This document shows, piece after piece, positions 28,704-37,439 of a stretch of DNA of 64,000 bases (positions are counted from its first letter, which is position 1; each line of letters opens with the position of its first letter). Source of the DNA: Gemmata sp051859125 (GTDB lineage Bacteria > Planctomycetota > Planctomycetia > Gemmatales > Gemmataceae); contig NZ_JBHYGG010000002.1 of NCBI RefSeq assembly GCF_051859125.1, positions 1-64,000 on the forward strand. Reading direction: 5' to 3'. A model generated the notes under the pieces. It saw only the letters and a program-made list of their open reading frames with translations. It ran no database searches and was not told the DNA's origin. Made by a program: the position numbers and the translations under genes.

Positions 28704-31700
28704 ATGTCTGACCCCGCGACGCCCGCCCCCAGCGCACCCCAGCCCGCCGCCCGCCGCAAGTGGCGGTTCAAGCTCATCGGCCCGCTCGCGGTGCTGCTCC
28801 TCGCGGTGTGGTTCGCCCCGGCCGTCGTCGCGAAGACATCACTCCGCAACCGCATCGCCCGGTCCGCCGCGGGCGACCTGAACGGCTCTCTGGACATTGG
28901 CGACGCCTCGCTCGGCTGGTTCTCGAACGTCGAACTCCGCGGGGTCACCCTCACCGACCCGCAGGGCCGCGTCGTCGCGCACGTCCCGAAGGTGACCGTC
29001 GGCCGCACGCTCGTAGCGCTGATCCGCGACCACGGCGACCTCGGCGAGATCGTCGTCACGGGGCCGGTCGTCGAGGTCGTCTGCGAGAAGGACACGAGCA
29101 ACCTCGAAACGGTTCTCCAGAAACTGATCGCCGACACCACCCCGCCGTCGAGCGCCCCGCGCACGCCGATCAACCTGCGGGTGGTGGACGGCACGCTCAC
29201 GGTCCGCGACGCCGACACGGGCCGGTTCAGCGAGTTCCGCGACATCGACGCCGCGGTGAGCGTTCCCGCGGCGCGGTCCGAGCCGGTCGCGATCACGTTG
29301 ACGGCGAACGCGCCGACCCGGGTGGAAGTCGAGGCGTCGATCGGCGAGCCGAGCCGCGTGCGGGTCGCGACGAGCGACTTCGCCCTGGAGGCGCTCGCCC
29401 CCCTGCTCCGCCGCGCCGACCCGAAGCTCGCCGTCGCCGGCGCGCTCACCGCGGACCTCACGGTCGTTGTCGGTGCGGGGGCCGGCAGCGTTGACGGCAC
29501 GCTTGGCGTGAAGGGGCTCGTGGTCACCGCCCCGGCGCTGGCCGGGGACACCCTCCGCCTCGCGAGCGCCGACCTCCCGGTGCGCGCGTCGGTGAGCGGC
29601 GGCACGCTCCGCGTCGAGCGCGCCGCGCTGACGTGCGACCTGGGAACGGTCCGCGTCGCCGGCACCTTCGACCCCGAGTCGCTCGACAAGCTCCTCGACC
29701 GCCCCGGGGTCCAACTGGACGCGAGCGTGGACATCGCGAAGCTCGCCGCGGTGCTTCCGAAGGTGCTCCAGATCCGCCCGGGAACGGAGGTCCGCGAGGG
29801 CCGCGTCGCGCTCAGCGTCGAGAGCCACGCCGACGCCGGCGGGACCGCGTGGAGCGGCAGCGTCACCACGTCGGCCCTGAAGGCGGTCCGCGGCGGGCAG
29901 GAGTTCCGCTGGGACGAGCCGCTGGCGGTCGAGTTCGTCGGCCGGGCCAGGGCCGGCGCGTTGCCCACCTTCGACAAGCTCGTGTGCAAGTCGGACTTCA
30001 TCGCCGTGAACGCCAAGGTGACCGGCGACTCGGTGCGGGCCGCGGCGAACGTGTACCTCGACCGCCTCTCGGACCGGCTGTCAGAGTTCGTGGACCTCGG
30101 CGGCGTGGACCTCCAGGGCGAGGCCGCCGCGTGGGTGGTCGCGTCGCGGAGCGCCACGAACGACTTCAAGGCCGAGGCGGGCGTCGAGCTGAAGCAGTTC
30201 GCCTGCCTCGACCGCACCGGCAAGGGGCTCCGCGAGCCGGCGCTCAAGCTGCACCTCACGGCCACCGGGACGGCGACCGACGCCGGGCACGTGACCGTGT
30301 CGACCGCCAAACTGACCGGCACCGCCGGCGGCGACGAACTCGACCTCGCGCTCCTCGAGCCGATCGCCGACGCGAGGCGACTCGGCACCGGCAAATTCGA
30401 CGCGAGGGCGTCCGGCGACCTGGGCCGCTGGAAGAAGCGGGTCGGGGCGGTGGTGCCGACGCTCAACGGCTACCAGATGGGCGGCGCGGCGACCGCCCGC
30501 GGCACGGTGCGGCTCGCGCCCGACGCGCTGCACGTCGATCAACTGTCGCTGAGCATCGAGAACGCCAGGTTCCGGGGCGCGGGCCTCGACATCGACGAGC
30601 CGAAGATGGCGGCGGTCGCGGACCTGACGGTGAACACGAAGGCCGGCACCACGACGTTCGACAACTTCACGATCACGTCGGCCCCGCTCAGCGTCGCCCG
30701 CGGGAAGCTCGTCATCGAGGCCCCGCAGGTCGGGCCGACGGTCGTGTACGGCGGCGGGCCGGCGGCGGCGAACCTGAACCGCCTCGGCCGCACGCTCGGC
30801 ATGTTCGCCGACGCGCCCGGCCCGACCTCGGTGTACGGCCGGGCCACCGGGCCGATCCAGTTCCGCTACTCGGGCGACGTGACCACGTTCAACGGGCAGC
30901 TCGACGTGACCAACTTCTTCCTCGGGCTCCGGGCCGACCCGGCCTGGGCCGAGCCGGCGATGCGGGTCGAGGCCGACGGCTGGTACACCCAGTCCACCGA
31001 CACGGTCGCGCTGAAGGCCGCGAAGGTCGAGCGGCCCGGCCTGGCGCTCGCCGCGGCGGGGAGCATCGGCCGGTTCGAGACGACCACCGACGCGAACTTC
31101 GCCGGCACGGTCACCTACGACTACGCGAAGCTCACCCCGAAGCTCCGCGAAGCGTTCGGGCCGAACTTCACGATCACGGGCACCGGGACGAAGCCGGTCA
31201 CCTTCGCCGGGAGCCTCACGCCGCCGGTGACGCCCGGGGCCAAGGTGCCGCCGTCGGTGCTCGCGGCCGCGACCGGCGACTTCGGCCTCGGGTGGGACTC
31301 GCTCCAGACGCACGGGTTCGCGATGGGGCCGGGCGCGCTCCGGGCGAAGCTCGCGAACGGCGTCGCCCAGTTCGCGCCGGTCAGCGGGACGTTCGGCGGC
31401 GGGAAGGTCGCGGTCCACCCGACCGCCCGGTTCGTCCCCGCCCCCGGCGAGTTGACGCTCGCCAAGGGGCTCGTCGTGGACCGCGCCAAACTCACGCCCG
31501 CGGTGTGCGCCGGGGCCATCGGGTACGCCCTCCCGGCGGTCGCCAACTCCGGGAAGGCCGAGGGCGAGGTGTCGTTCGTGCTCGACGACAACCGGGTGCC
31601 GCTGAACGACCCGCAGCAGGCCACGGTCCGCGGCAACCTGATCGTCCACAAGGCGACGGTGACGGGCGGGCCGGTCATCACGGAGGTCGCGAAGCTGCTC

Positions 31701-32141
31701 GGGGCCGACAGCGGCACCATGACGCTCGCGAACGAGCAGACGGTCCCGGTGCGGGTCGAGCGGGGCCGCGTCCACCACGAGAACCTGAACATCAAGGTCG
31801 GCGGGTACATCGTCAAGACGACCGGCTCGGTCGGGTTCGACAACACCCTCGACCTGGTGGCCGACGTGCCGATCCCCGGCGGGCTCCCGGGGTTCAAGAA
31901 CGCGCCGGCGCTCGCGAAGGCGATGACCGGGAAGCGCGTCACGGTCCCGATCAAGGGGACGCTCGCGGCCCCCGCCCTGGACCAGAAACAGTTCCAGGCC
32001 GCCGTCGCGAAGCTCGCCCAGAGCGTCGCCAAGGAGGTCGGCCAGGCCGCGCTCCAGAAGGAACTGGACAAGGCGTTCCCCGGGTTGATCCCACCGGGCA
32101 ACACCGGCGGGAGCGTGTTCTTCCCGTTCCCGCGAAAGTGA
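28704..32141 (+). CDS. AsmA-like giant inner-membrane/periplasmic protein
   Basis: An 1145-residue protein. After a basic, Pro-rich cytoplasmic start there is one membrane helix (about 22-42: FKLIGPLAVLLLAVWFAPAVVA) and then a very long beta-rich periplasmic part. The N-terminal block SLDIGDASLGWFSNVELRGVTLTDPQG and the C-terminal block VGGYIVKTTGSVGFDNTLDLVADVPIPG are characteristic of AsmA/TamB/YhdP-type proteins, now viewed as phospholipid-transfer bridges between inner and outer membrane. The last 60 residues are helical and Lys-rich. It may belong with the LptD-like gene functionally, though they are 26 kb apart. The ATG at 28704 is preferred over one 45 bases upstream. Confidence 0.85.
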   Translation: MSDPATPAPSAPQPAARRKWRFKLIGPLAVLLLAVWFAPAVVAKTSLRNRIARSAAGDLNGSLDIGDASLGWFSNVELRGVTLTDPQGRVVAHVPKVTVGRTLVALIRDHGDLGEIVVTGPVVEVVCEKDTSNLETVLQKLIADTTPPSSAPRTPINLRVVDGTLTVRDADTGRFSEFRDIDAAVSVPAARSEPVAITLTANAPTRVEVEASIGEPSRVRVATSDFALEALAPLLRRADPKLAVAGALTADLTVVVGAGAGSVDGTLGVKGLVVTAPALAGDTLRLASADLPVRASVSGGTLRVERAALTCDLGTVRVAGTFDPESLDKLLDRPGVQLDASVDIAKLAAVLPKVLQIRPGTEVREGRVALSVESHADAGGTAWSGSVTTSALKAVRGGQEFRWDEPLAVEFVGRARAGALPTFDKLVCKSDFIAVNAKVTGDSVRAAANVYLDRLSDRLSEFVDLGGVDLQGEAAAWVVASRSATNDFKAEAGVELKQFACLDRTGKGLREPALKLHLTATGTATDAGHVTVSTAKLTGTAGGDELDLALLEPIADARRLGTGKFDARASGDLGRWKKRVGAVVPTLNGYQMGGAATARGTVRLAPDALHVDQLSLSIENARFRGAGLDIDEPKMAAVADLTVNTKAGTTTFDNFTITSAPLSVARGKLVIEAPQVGPTVVYGGGPAAANLNRLGRTLGMFADAPGPTSVYGRATGPIQFRYSGDVTTFNGQLDVTNFFLGLRADPAWAEPAMRVEADGWYTQSTDTVALKAAKVERPGLALAAAGSIGRFETTTDANFAGTVTYDYAKLTPKLREAFGPNFTITGTGTKPVTFAGSLTPPVTPGAKVPPSVLAAATGDFGLGWDSLQTHGFAMGPGALRAKLANGVAQFAPVSGTFGGGKVAVHPTARFVPAPGELTLAKGLVVDRAKLTPAVCAGAIGYALPAVANSGKAEGEVSFVLDDNRVPLNDPQQATVRGNLIVHKATVTGGPVITEVAKLLGADSGTMTLANEQTVPVRVERGRVHHENLNIKVGGYIVKTTGSVGFDNTLDLVADVPIPGGLPGFKNAPALAKAMTGKRVTVPIKGTLAAPALDQKQFQAAVAKLAQSVAKEVGQAALQKELDKAFPGLIPPGNTGGSVFFPFPRK

Positions 32142-32205
32142 CCTCCCCCTCACTGCGGGCGCCCGGGTTTCGTGCTACCATGGCCGGGACCCGAGACGCA
32201 CCGCC

Positions 32206-32838
32206 ATGCCGACGTTCCGCGACTGGCTCGAACGCACCCTCTCGCTCGGCGAGTCCGTTCTGGACGCGCCGGCGGCGCTGCTCCCGGCTCACCACGCCGA
32301 CGTCGACGAACTCCTGCGCGCCGCGTTCGCCACGCACGCGCTCGACGTCGCCGGCCCGCCGCTGACCTTCGATGCCGCAGCCGCACGCGACGCGGCCGTC
32401 GCGCTGGCGCGGGCGTGCTGGTTTCTTGTGCGGCCGCCGGAAGACACCTCACCCGTCACGCTGACGCTGGCCGCGAACCCGTCGCCCGCGGCGCACCTGT
32501 CGGCCGACGTCGCACTGCGACTCCTGCCCGCCGTTCACCGCCGCGCCCGCCTCCGCGAACCCGGCGGCGTTCTCGCGCGTCTGATCGAAGCACTGCTGCG
32601 CGAGTGGCCCCTGTCGGGCGTGCTGGCGGACCTGAACGGCGCGCCCACATCCGCCCCCGAGTTCGGCGGCCACGCGGGGCTGCAACTGCTCTACGCCGAG
32701 CGGCTCGCCACAACCGGCGGCCGCGCCGGCTGGGTGCCTGTCTCGTCACCGGCGAGGGACCGGGCCGAGCGGGTCTATCATGGCTTGGGCAAGCCGCTAC
32801 CCGCCGCGCCGCCCGAGGAGCCGGAGCCACATGCCTGA
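32206..32838 (+). CDS. Putative accessory protein of the MoxR/bpX operon
   Basis: A 210-residue helical protein, MPTFRDWLERTLSLGESVLDAP at the start. No catalytic motif is seen; the middle part is Ala/Leu/Arg-rich (RDAAVALARACWFLVRPP, SADVALRLLPAVHRRARL). Its stop overlaps the moxR start by eight bases, so it is the first gene of a coupled five-gene operon. By position it could be the small first component (bpX0-like) of the MoxR-vWA-beta-propeller ternary systems. That assignment is inferred from context only. A TGCTACCAT motif just upstream (about 32172) resembles an extended -10 box. Confidence 0.75.
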   Translation: MPTFRDWLERTLSLGESVLDAPAALLPAHHADVDELLRAAFATHALDVAGPPLTFDAAAARDAAVALARACWFLVRPPEDTSPVTLTLAANPSPAAHLSADVALRLLPAVHRRARLREPGGVLARLIEALLREWPLSGVLADLNGAPTSAPEFGGHAGLQLLYAERLATTGGRAGWVPVSSPARDRAERVYHGLGKPLPAAPPEEPEPHA

Positions 32839-33967
32839 CGCCCCCGCGGACCGCCTCCGCCAGTACGCGACCGACGCCCTGAAGGGCCGGTTCGTCGGCC
32901 GCGACGAGGTGATCGACCTGATCGCGCTCGCCGTGGTCGCGGGCGAGCACCTGTTCCTGTACGGCCCGCCCGGCACGGCCAAGTCGCTCCTCGTCCGCGA
33001 GTTCGCCGGGGCCGTGCGGTGCCGGTACTTCGAGTACCTCCTCACGCGGTTCTCGGAGCCGAACGAGCTGTTCGGGCCGGTCGACCTCGCCCGCCTGCGG
33101 GACGGCGTCGTCGCGACGGTCACCACCGGGATGCTGCCCGAGGCCGAGTTCGCGTTCCTCGACGAGCTGTTCAACGCCAACAGCGCGATCCTCAACAACC
33201 TCCTGACGGTGCTGAACGAGCGGGTCTACCGCCGCGGGGCCGAGACCCACCGGCTCCCGCTCCTCAGCGTGTTCGCGGCGTCGAACCACCTCCCGGAGGA
33301 CGACGCGCTCCAGGCGCTCTTCGACCGCTTCCTGCTCCGGTGCAAGGTGGACGCGCTGCCGGCGGCGCAGCTCCCGGGGCTGCTCGCAGCGGGGTGGGCC
33401 ATCGAGCGCGACGGGAAGCACCGGACCGAGAGCCCCAACGCACCCACCGCCGACGACCTCCGCGACCTCGCCCGCCGCACGAAGGCCGTGGACCTCGCGG
33501 TCGTGCTGGAGCCCTACGCCGACGCCGTCACGAAGGTCCGCGACCTCGGCGTGGCGCTGTCGGACCGGCGGGCGGTGAAGGTGCTGAAGCTGGTCGCGGC
33601 GTCGGCGGTGATGTGCGGCCGCACCGCGGCGAACCCGTCCGACCTGTGGGTGCTGCGGTACGTCTGGGACCGGGCCGAGCAGATCGGGCCGCTCGGGACG
33701 CTCGTGTCGGGCGTCCTCGAACGCGCCCCGGACGCCGACCGGCCGCACGCCCGCGCCCGCCGGCCCGAATCGGTGGACGCCGATTCGCTGGCGGGCGAGT
33801 TGGAAACCGCCGATCGCGAACTCGCGGCCGGACTGAAGCTCGTCGAACTGGCCCGGCTCCGCGAGCGGGTGCAGGCCGTCGCCGACCGCGCCTCGTGGGT
33901 CGCCGATTCGGCCGCACGCTCGCACCTTCTGGGCCGCTCCGCGAAGCTCCTGGAGAAGCTCGGATGA
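32831..33967 (+). CDS. MoxR/RavA-type AAA+ ATPase
   Basis: A 378-residue ATPase. Walker A GPPGTAKS (residues 45-52), Walker B FAFLDE (107-112), sensor 1 AASNHLPE, arginine-finger region LFDRFLLR (164-170). The pattern EYLLTRFSEPNELFGPVDL and LPEAEFAFLDELFNANSAILNNLLTVLNER is closest to RavA in E. coli. The C-terminal 100 residues are helical. These ATPases act as chaperone-like remodelers with a vWA-domain partner, which here is two genes downstream. Its stop and the start of the next gene overlap as ATGA. Confidence 0.94.
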   Translation: MPDAPADRLRQYATDALKGRFVGRDEVIDLIALAVVAGEHLFLYGPPGTAKSLLVREFAGAVRCRYFEYLLTRFSEPNELFGPVDLARLRDGVVATVTTGMLPEAEFAFLDELFNANSAILNNLLTVLNERVYRRGAETHRLPLLSVFAASNHLPEDDALQALFDRFLLRCKVDALPAAQLPGLLAAGWAIERDGKHRTESPNAPTADDLRDLARRTKAVDLAVVLEPYADAVTKVRDLGVALSDRRAVKVLKLVAASAVMCGRTAANPSDLWVLRYVWDRAEQIGPLGTLVSGVLERAPDADRPHARARRPESVDADSLAGELETADRELAAGLKLVELARLRERVQAVADRASWVADSAARSHLLGRSAKLLEKLG

Positions 33968-34689
33968 CGCCCGTCGACCGGTGGCGCGACGTCGTCGCGG
34001 CCCGCATCCCCGCCGAACACCTCGACTCGCTCGCGCCCGTCCGCGACCGCAGCGGCGTCCGCGTTCACGCGACCGGCGCGACCACGTGGATTCGCTGGCC
34101 GGCCGGGAGCGCCGACGTGGTGCGGTGCCTGCTGCCGGTGCCGGGTGTGACGTTCTTCACGCACCTTCGCGGCGTGTGGCGCAAGCTCGGGAGCACGCTG
34201 CCGACCTCCGACGTGCCGCCCGAGGGCGACGGCCTGCCGGTCGCGGCCGTGCTGGTGCCGGGGCGCTTCGAGGCCGCGCCGCCGCGCGAAGCGACCCGCC
34301 CCGCGGTCCTGGGAATTGTTCGCGGCGGCGAACCGCGACCCGCGACCGCCCTCGTCTGCCCGGTCGAATCGCTGGTGCAGTGGGCCGACGTCGCGACCAC
34401 CGCCGAACTCGCGGCCGTTCGAGCGGCCCGCTGCGGCGACCGGGCGGTCCTGCTCGGTCCGCGGCTCCCGTCGCTCGCCGGAGCGGTCCGGTTCTGGGGC
34501 ACGACCGTCCTCGTTCCCGTGGGGTTCCGGCCCGATCCCGAGCTACCGCCGGCGGCGCTGCGCGAGGCGTGCGGGGCCGAACCGGACGAGCTTCTCCTTC
34601 TGGACGAGGCGGGTGCGGAAGTGGTCCCGAAGGGCGCGTTCGAGCCGCTGACGCGGGCCGGGGTGCGGCTCGGGGCGGCGCCGTCATGA
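33964..34689 (+). CDS. Accessory protein of the MoxR/vWA operon (bpX-like)
   Basis: A 241-residue beta-rich protein without catalytic motifs. Blocks such as VVRCLLPVPGVTFFTHLRGVWRKLGSTLP and PVAAVLVPGRFEAAPP, and a C-terminal ALREACGAEPDELLLLDEAG, recall the N-terminal domains found with propeller proteins of MoxR-vWA ternary systems. Assignment to bpX1 is a contextual guess. The start overlaps the moxR stop (ATGA) and its own stop overlaps the start of the next gene in the same way, so the products are made at matched levels. Confidence 0.75.
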   Translation: MTPVDRWRDVVAARIPAEHLDSLAPVRDRSGVRVHATGATTWIRWPAGSADVVRCLLPVPGVTFFTHLRGVWRKLGSTLPTSDVPPEGDGLPVAAVLVPGRFEAAPPREATRPAVLGIVRGGEPRPATALVCPVESLVQWADVATTAELAAVRAARCGDRAVLLGPRLPSLAGAVRFWGTTVLVPVGFRPDPELPPAALREACGAEPDELLLLDEAGAEVVPKGAFEPLTRAGVRLGAAPS

Positions 34690-37436
34690 ACAGCCTCGAC
34701 CGCGCCGACGCGTACCTCACCGTTCCGCGGGCCTACGCCGAGGCGCTCGGCATCCGCTGGGGCCGCGGCCGCGACGCCATCGAGCGGCACGACGAGAGCG
34801 TCCTCGCGTTCGCCGAGGAACTGCGGTCGATCCTCGACGGCGTGTTCGCCGCACCGCAGGTGCCTCCGTTCGCGTTCGTGCTGGCGGTCCTGGACGCGAT
34901 GAAGCGCGACCGCGGCCCGGGCCTCGCCCCGCTCCGGCGGGCGTTCGAGGCGACCCGCGGCGGGGTGGGCCGGCGGAACGTCGGGCTCCTGGCCGCCGAG
35001 TTGTGCCGCGGGCTGCCCGGCAGCGTCGCCGGTGTCTCGACCGACGACATCGCGGCGGCGCTGCAGTGCCTGCGGATGTACGGCGAGCACGCCCGGACCG
35101 CCCCGGAGGAGCCGCCACTCACGCCCGACGAGTTCGACCGCTACGTCGCCTCGCGACTGGTGCGACTCACCGACGACGACCTGAGGCAGTGGCTCACGCA
35201 CGGCACCGGCCCGAGCGCCGCTTACGAGAAGCTCGCGGAAGAAGCCGAAGCGCTGCCGGCCCGCGTGGCCCGGCTGCTGGCGCTCGCGCGGAAGCGGCAG
35301 CGGCTCGTGGGCGCGGCGGTGCTGGTGCCGGCGCTCGACGCGGGGCTGACGCTCCCGCCGCGCCGCCGCTCGCCCGACGCGCCGCCGCAGGGCGGGTACT
35401 GCGACGTGACCACCCGCGGCGAGCCCGAGCAACTGCTGCCGACGCAGTTCGCCCTCGACCCGGACGAGTTCATCCGCCGGTTCGCGTCGCACGAACTGCT
35501 CTACTTCCAGAAGGAAGAACCGCACCAGCCGGCGGTGCCGGAGCGCGTGATCGTACTCGACCAGGGGGTGCGAACCTGGGGCAGCGTGCGGCTCGCACTC
35601 GCCGCGGCGGCGCTCTCGCTCCTCGCGCCGCGGGCGAAGCGGTGCGCGTCGGTGAAGTTGCACGCGACGTCGGCCCGTGGGCCGGTCGACGTGACCGGCC
35701 CGGAGCCCGAAGCGGTCGCCGAGGTGCTCGAAGCGAGCGACCTCACGCCCGACCCCGCGGCGTGCCTCGCCCGGGCGCTCCGCGACCCCGACGCCGGCAC
35801 CGGTCCGCGAGACGTCATCCTGTTGACGCACCCGCGGAGCGTTCCCGGCCTGTCGGTATCCGACGAGCTTGAGCAGCGGCCCGGGGACCGCGTGTTCGCC
35901 CTCGCGGTGGACGACCGCGGCCGCGCCGAACTGAGCCAGTGGACCGCCGGGGGCGTCGCGACGATCCGCACGTTCCGCGTCGATCTCGACGCCGCCGAAG
36001 CGGCGCGGCCCGACGAAGAACTCGGCGCGCCGCGGCCGGTCTTCGGGGCGGTCAGCGAGTGGAACGGGCCGGTCGAGCCGGTGCCGTTCCCGTTCCGCAC
36101 GGGGCTGGTGGCCGAGCCGCACCAGTTCGGGTTCGACGCCGATTGCGAGTGGTGCGTCATCGCTGGCGCGAACGGCGTGCTGCACGGCCTCGCTCTCGAC
36201 GGCTCGGCCCCGGAGGTGCTCCCGCGGGCGGTTCACGGCGGCACCACACTCCAGGAGGTCGATGCCGTCCTCGGCATAACCGGCGGCGTGGTCGTGTGCG
36301 GGCGGATCGGCCCCGCGGGCCGCCGGGAGCAGATCGCGGCGTATTACGACCGCACGACGCGCACGGTCACGGTCCACGCGCTCGGCCCGGCGCTCCACGA
36401 CGCGCGGTGGTACGCCTACCCGGACCTGCACTGCATTGCCGTGCGGGCGGACACCGTCACCGGCTGTGCGCTGGACCTCGGGACGAGCGGCCGGTCCCCC
36501 GACCTGATGGGCGGTTCGTCGGAACTCGTGAGCCGCGCGCGCGTGGCCTGGGCGCGTTCCGCAACGGGCGACACGCCGCCGCACAACTTGCCCCTCATCA
36601 CCGCGTCGGTCGATCCCGCGAAGCCCGTCGCCGGTCAACCGTTCCTGGGGATCGCTCGGACCGCCTGCCGCGTGCGGTACGCCGACCCGGAGTGGCCGAC
36701 GGTGTGCGAGCCGCTTAACGACGGGAAGCCGCTGCTCGAAGGGGCGACCGTTCACCGGGCGCAGCTCGCGGGTTCGGTCCTCGCTCTCGCACTGGTGAAG
36801 GGGTCCGACCGCAAGCTCGTGCTGCTCCGCGGGCCGGACGGGAACGTGATCGGCGAGGTCACGCACCCGGCCCGCAACGCCTTCGCGCTCTCGGCCGACG
36901 GCCGGTTCCTGGCGCGACGCGACGCGGTGCGGTCGGTGATCGTCTCCGCGACGAGCGATGTGAGCCGGGCGCTCGCCACGGCCCCGCACGCGGCGCTGCA
37001 CAACGCCCTCGACGTTCGCCTCGACGCCGAGCCGTTCCGCCTCGTCGTCGCCATCGGGACGTTCGCGCACACGTTCCGCGTCTCCAACGGCGAACTGCGC
37101 TACTCGCTCGCGCTGGGGTGGGACAACTTCCCCGAGCCGAAGGTGCCGCTGCCAGCGAGCGCCCGCACGTTCGCCGCTGTGGAGTACGACCCGGCACGGT
37201 TCCCGGTCGGCGAGGGGGCCGCGGCCGGTGCGTGGCGGGCCGTCCTCGACCGGCTCGGGCAGGTGCTGCTGTTCGCGAGGGGCGAACTCGTCGCGGCGTT
37301 CAGCGTGCGGCGCGAGCGGGCCGCGGCGTGGCTCCCGGGCGGCGTGTTCTGGGGCACCACGGCGCTCATCGGCGGCCCCGCGACGCCGAACGCCGAGAAG
37401 ATTTTCGCCAAGGCCATCGAAGCGGCGGGGAGGTGA
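34686..37436 (+). CDS. vWA-like/beta-propeller protein of the MoxR ternary system
   Basis: A 916-residue protein. Residues 1-250 are helical (RADAYLTVPRAYAEALGIRWGRGRDAIERHDESV). Around residues 287-400 is a vWA-like Rossmann domain: VIVLDQGVRTWGSVRLALAAAALSLL, then RDVILLTHPRSVPG. The metal site DxSxS is replaced by DQGVR, so the MIDAS is degenerate. From about 450 onward there are repeated strand blocks (CEWCVIAGANGVLHGLALDG, IGPAGRREQIAAYYDRTTRTVTVHAL, LALALVKGSDRKLVLLRGPDGN) typical of propeller blades. It is therefore the fused vWA and propeller partner of the MoxR ATPase. It is translationally coupled to the genes either side. Confidence 0.78.
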   Translation: MNSLDRADAYLTVPRAYAEALGIRWGRGRDAIERHDESVLAFAEELRSILDGVFAAPQVPPFAFVLAVLDAMKRDRGPGLAPLRRAFEATRGGVGRRNVGLLAAELCRGLPGSVAGVSTDDIAAALQCLRMYGEHARTAPEEPPLTPDEFDRYVASRLVRLTDDDLRQWLTHGTGPSAAYEKLAEEAEALPARVARLLALARKRQRLVGAAVLVPALDAGLTLPPRRRSPDAPPQGGYCDVTTRGEPEQLLPTQFALDPDEFIRRFASHELLYFQKEEPHQPAVPERVIVLDQGVRTWGSVRLALAAAALSLLAPRAKRCASVKLHATSARGPVDVTGPEPEAVAEVLEASDLTPDPAACLARALRDPDAGTGPRDVILLTHPRSVPGLSVSDELEQRPGDRVFALAVDDRGRAELSQWTAGGVATIRTFRVDLDAAEAARPDEELGAPRPVFGAVSEWNGPVEPVPFPFRTGLVAEPHQFGFDADCEWCVIAGANGVLHGLALDGSAPEVLPRAVHGGTTLQEVDAVLGITGGVVVCGRIGPAGRREQIAAYYDRTTRTVTVHALGPALHDARWYAYPDLHCIAVRADTVTGCALDLGTSGRSPDLMGGSSELVSRARVAWARSATGDTPPHNLPLITASVDPAKPVAGQPFLGIARTACRVRYADPEWPTVCEPLNDGKPLLEGATVHRAQLAGSVLALALVKGSDRKLVLLRGPDGNVIGEVTHPARNAFALSADGRFLARRDAVRSVIVSATSDVSRALATAPHAALHNALDVRLDAEPFRLVVAIGTFAHTFRVSNGELRYSLALGWDNFPEPKVPLPASARTFAAVEYDPARFPVGEGAAAGAWRAVLDRLGQVLLFARGELVAAFSVRRERAAAWLPGGVFWGTTALIGGPATPNAEKIFAKAIEAAGR

Positions 37437-37439
37437 AGC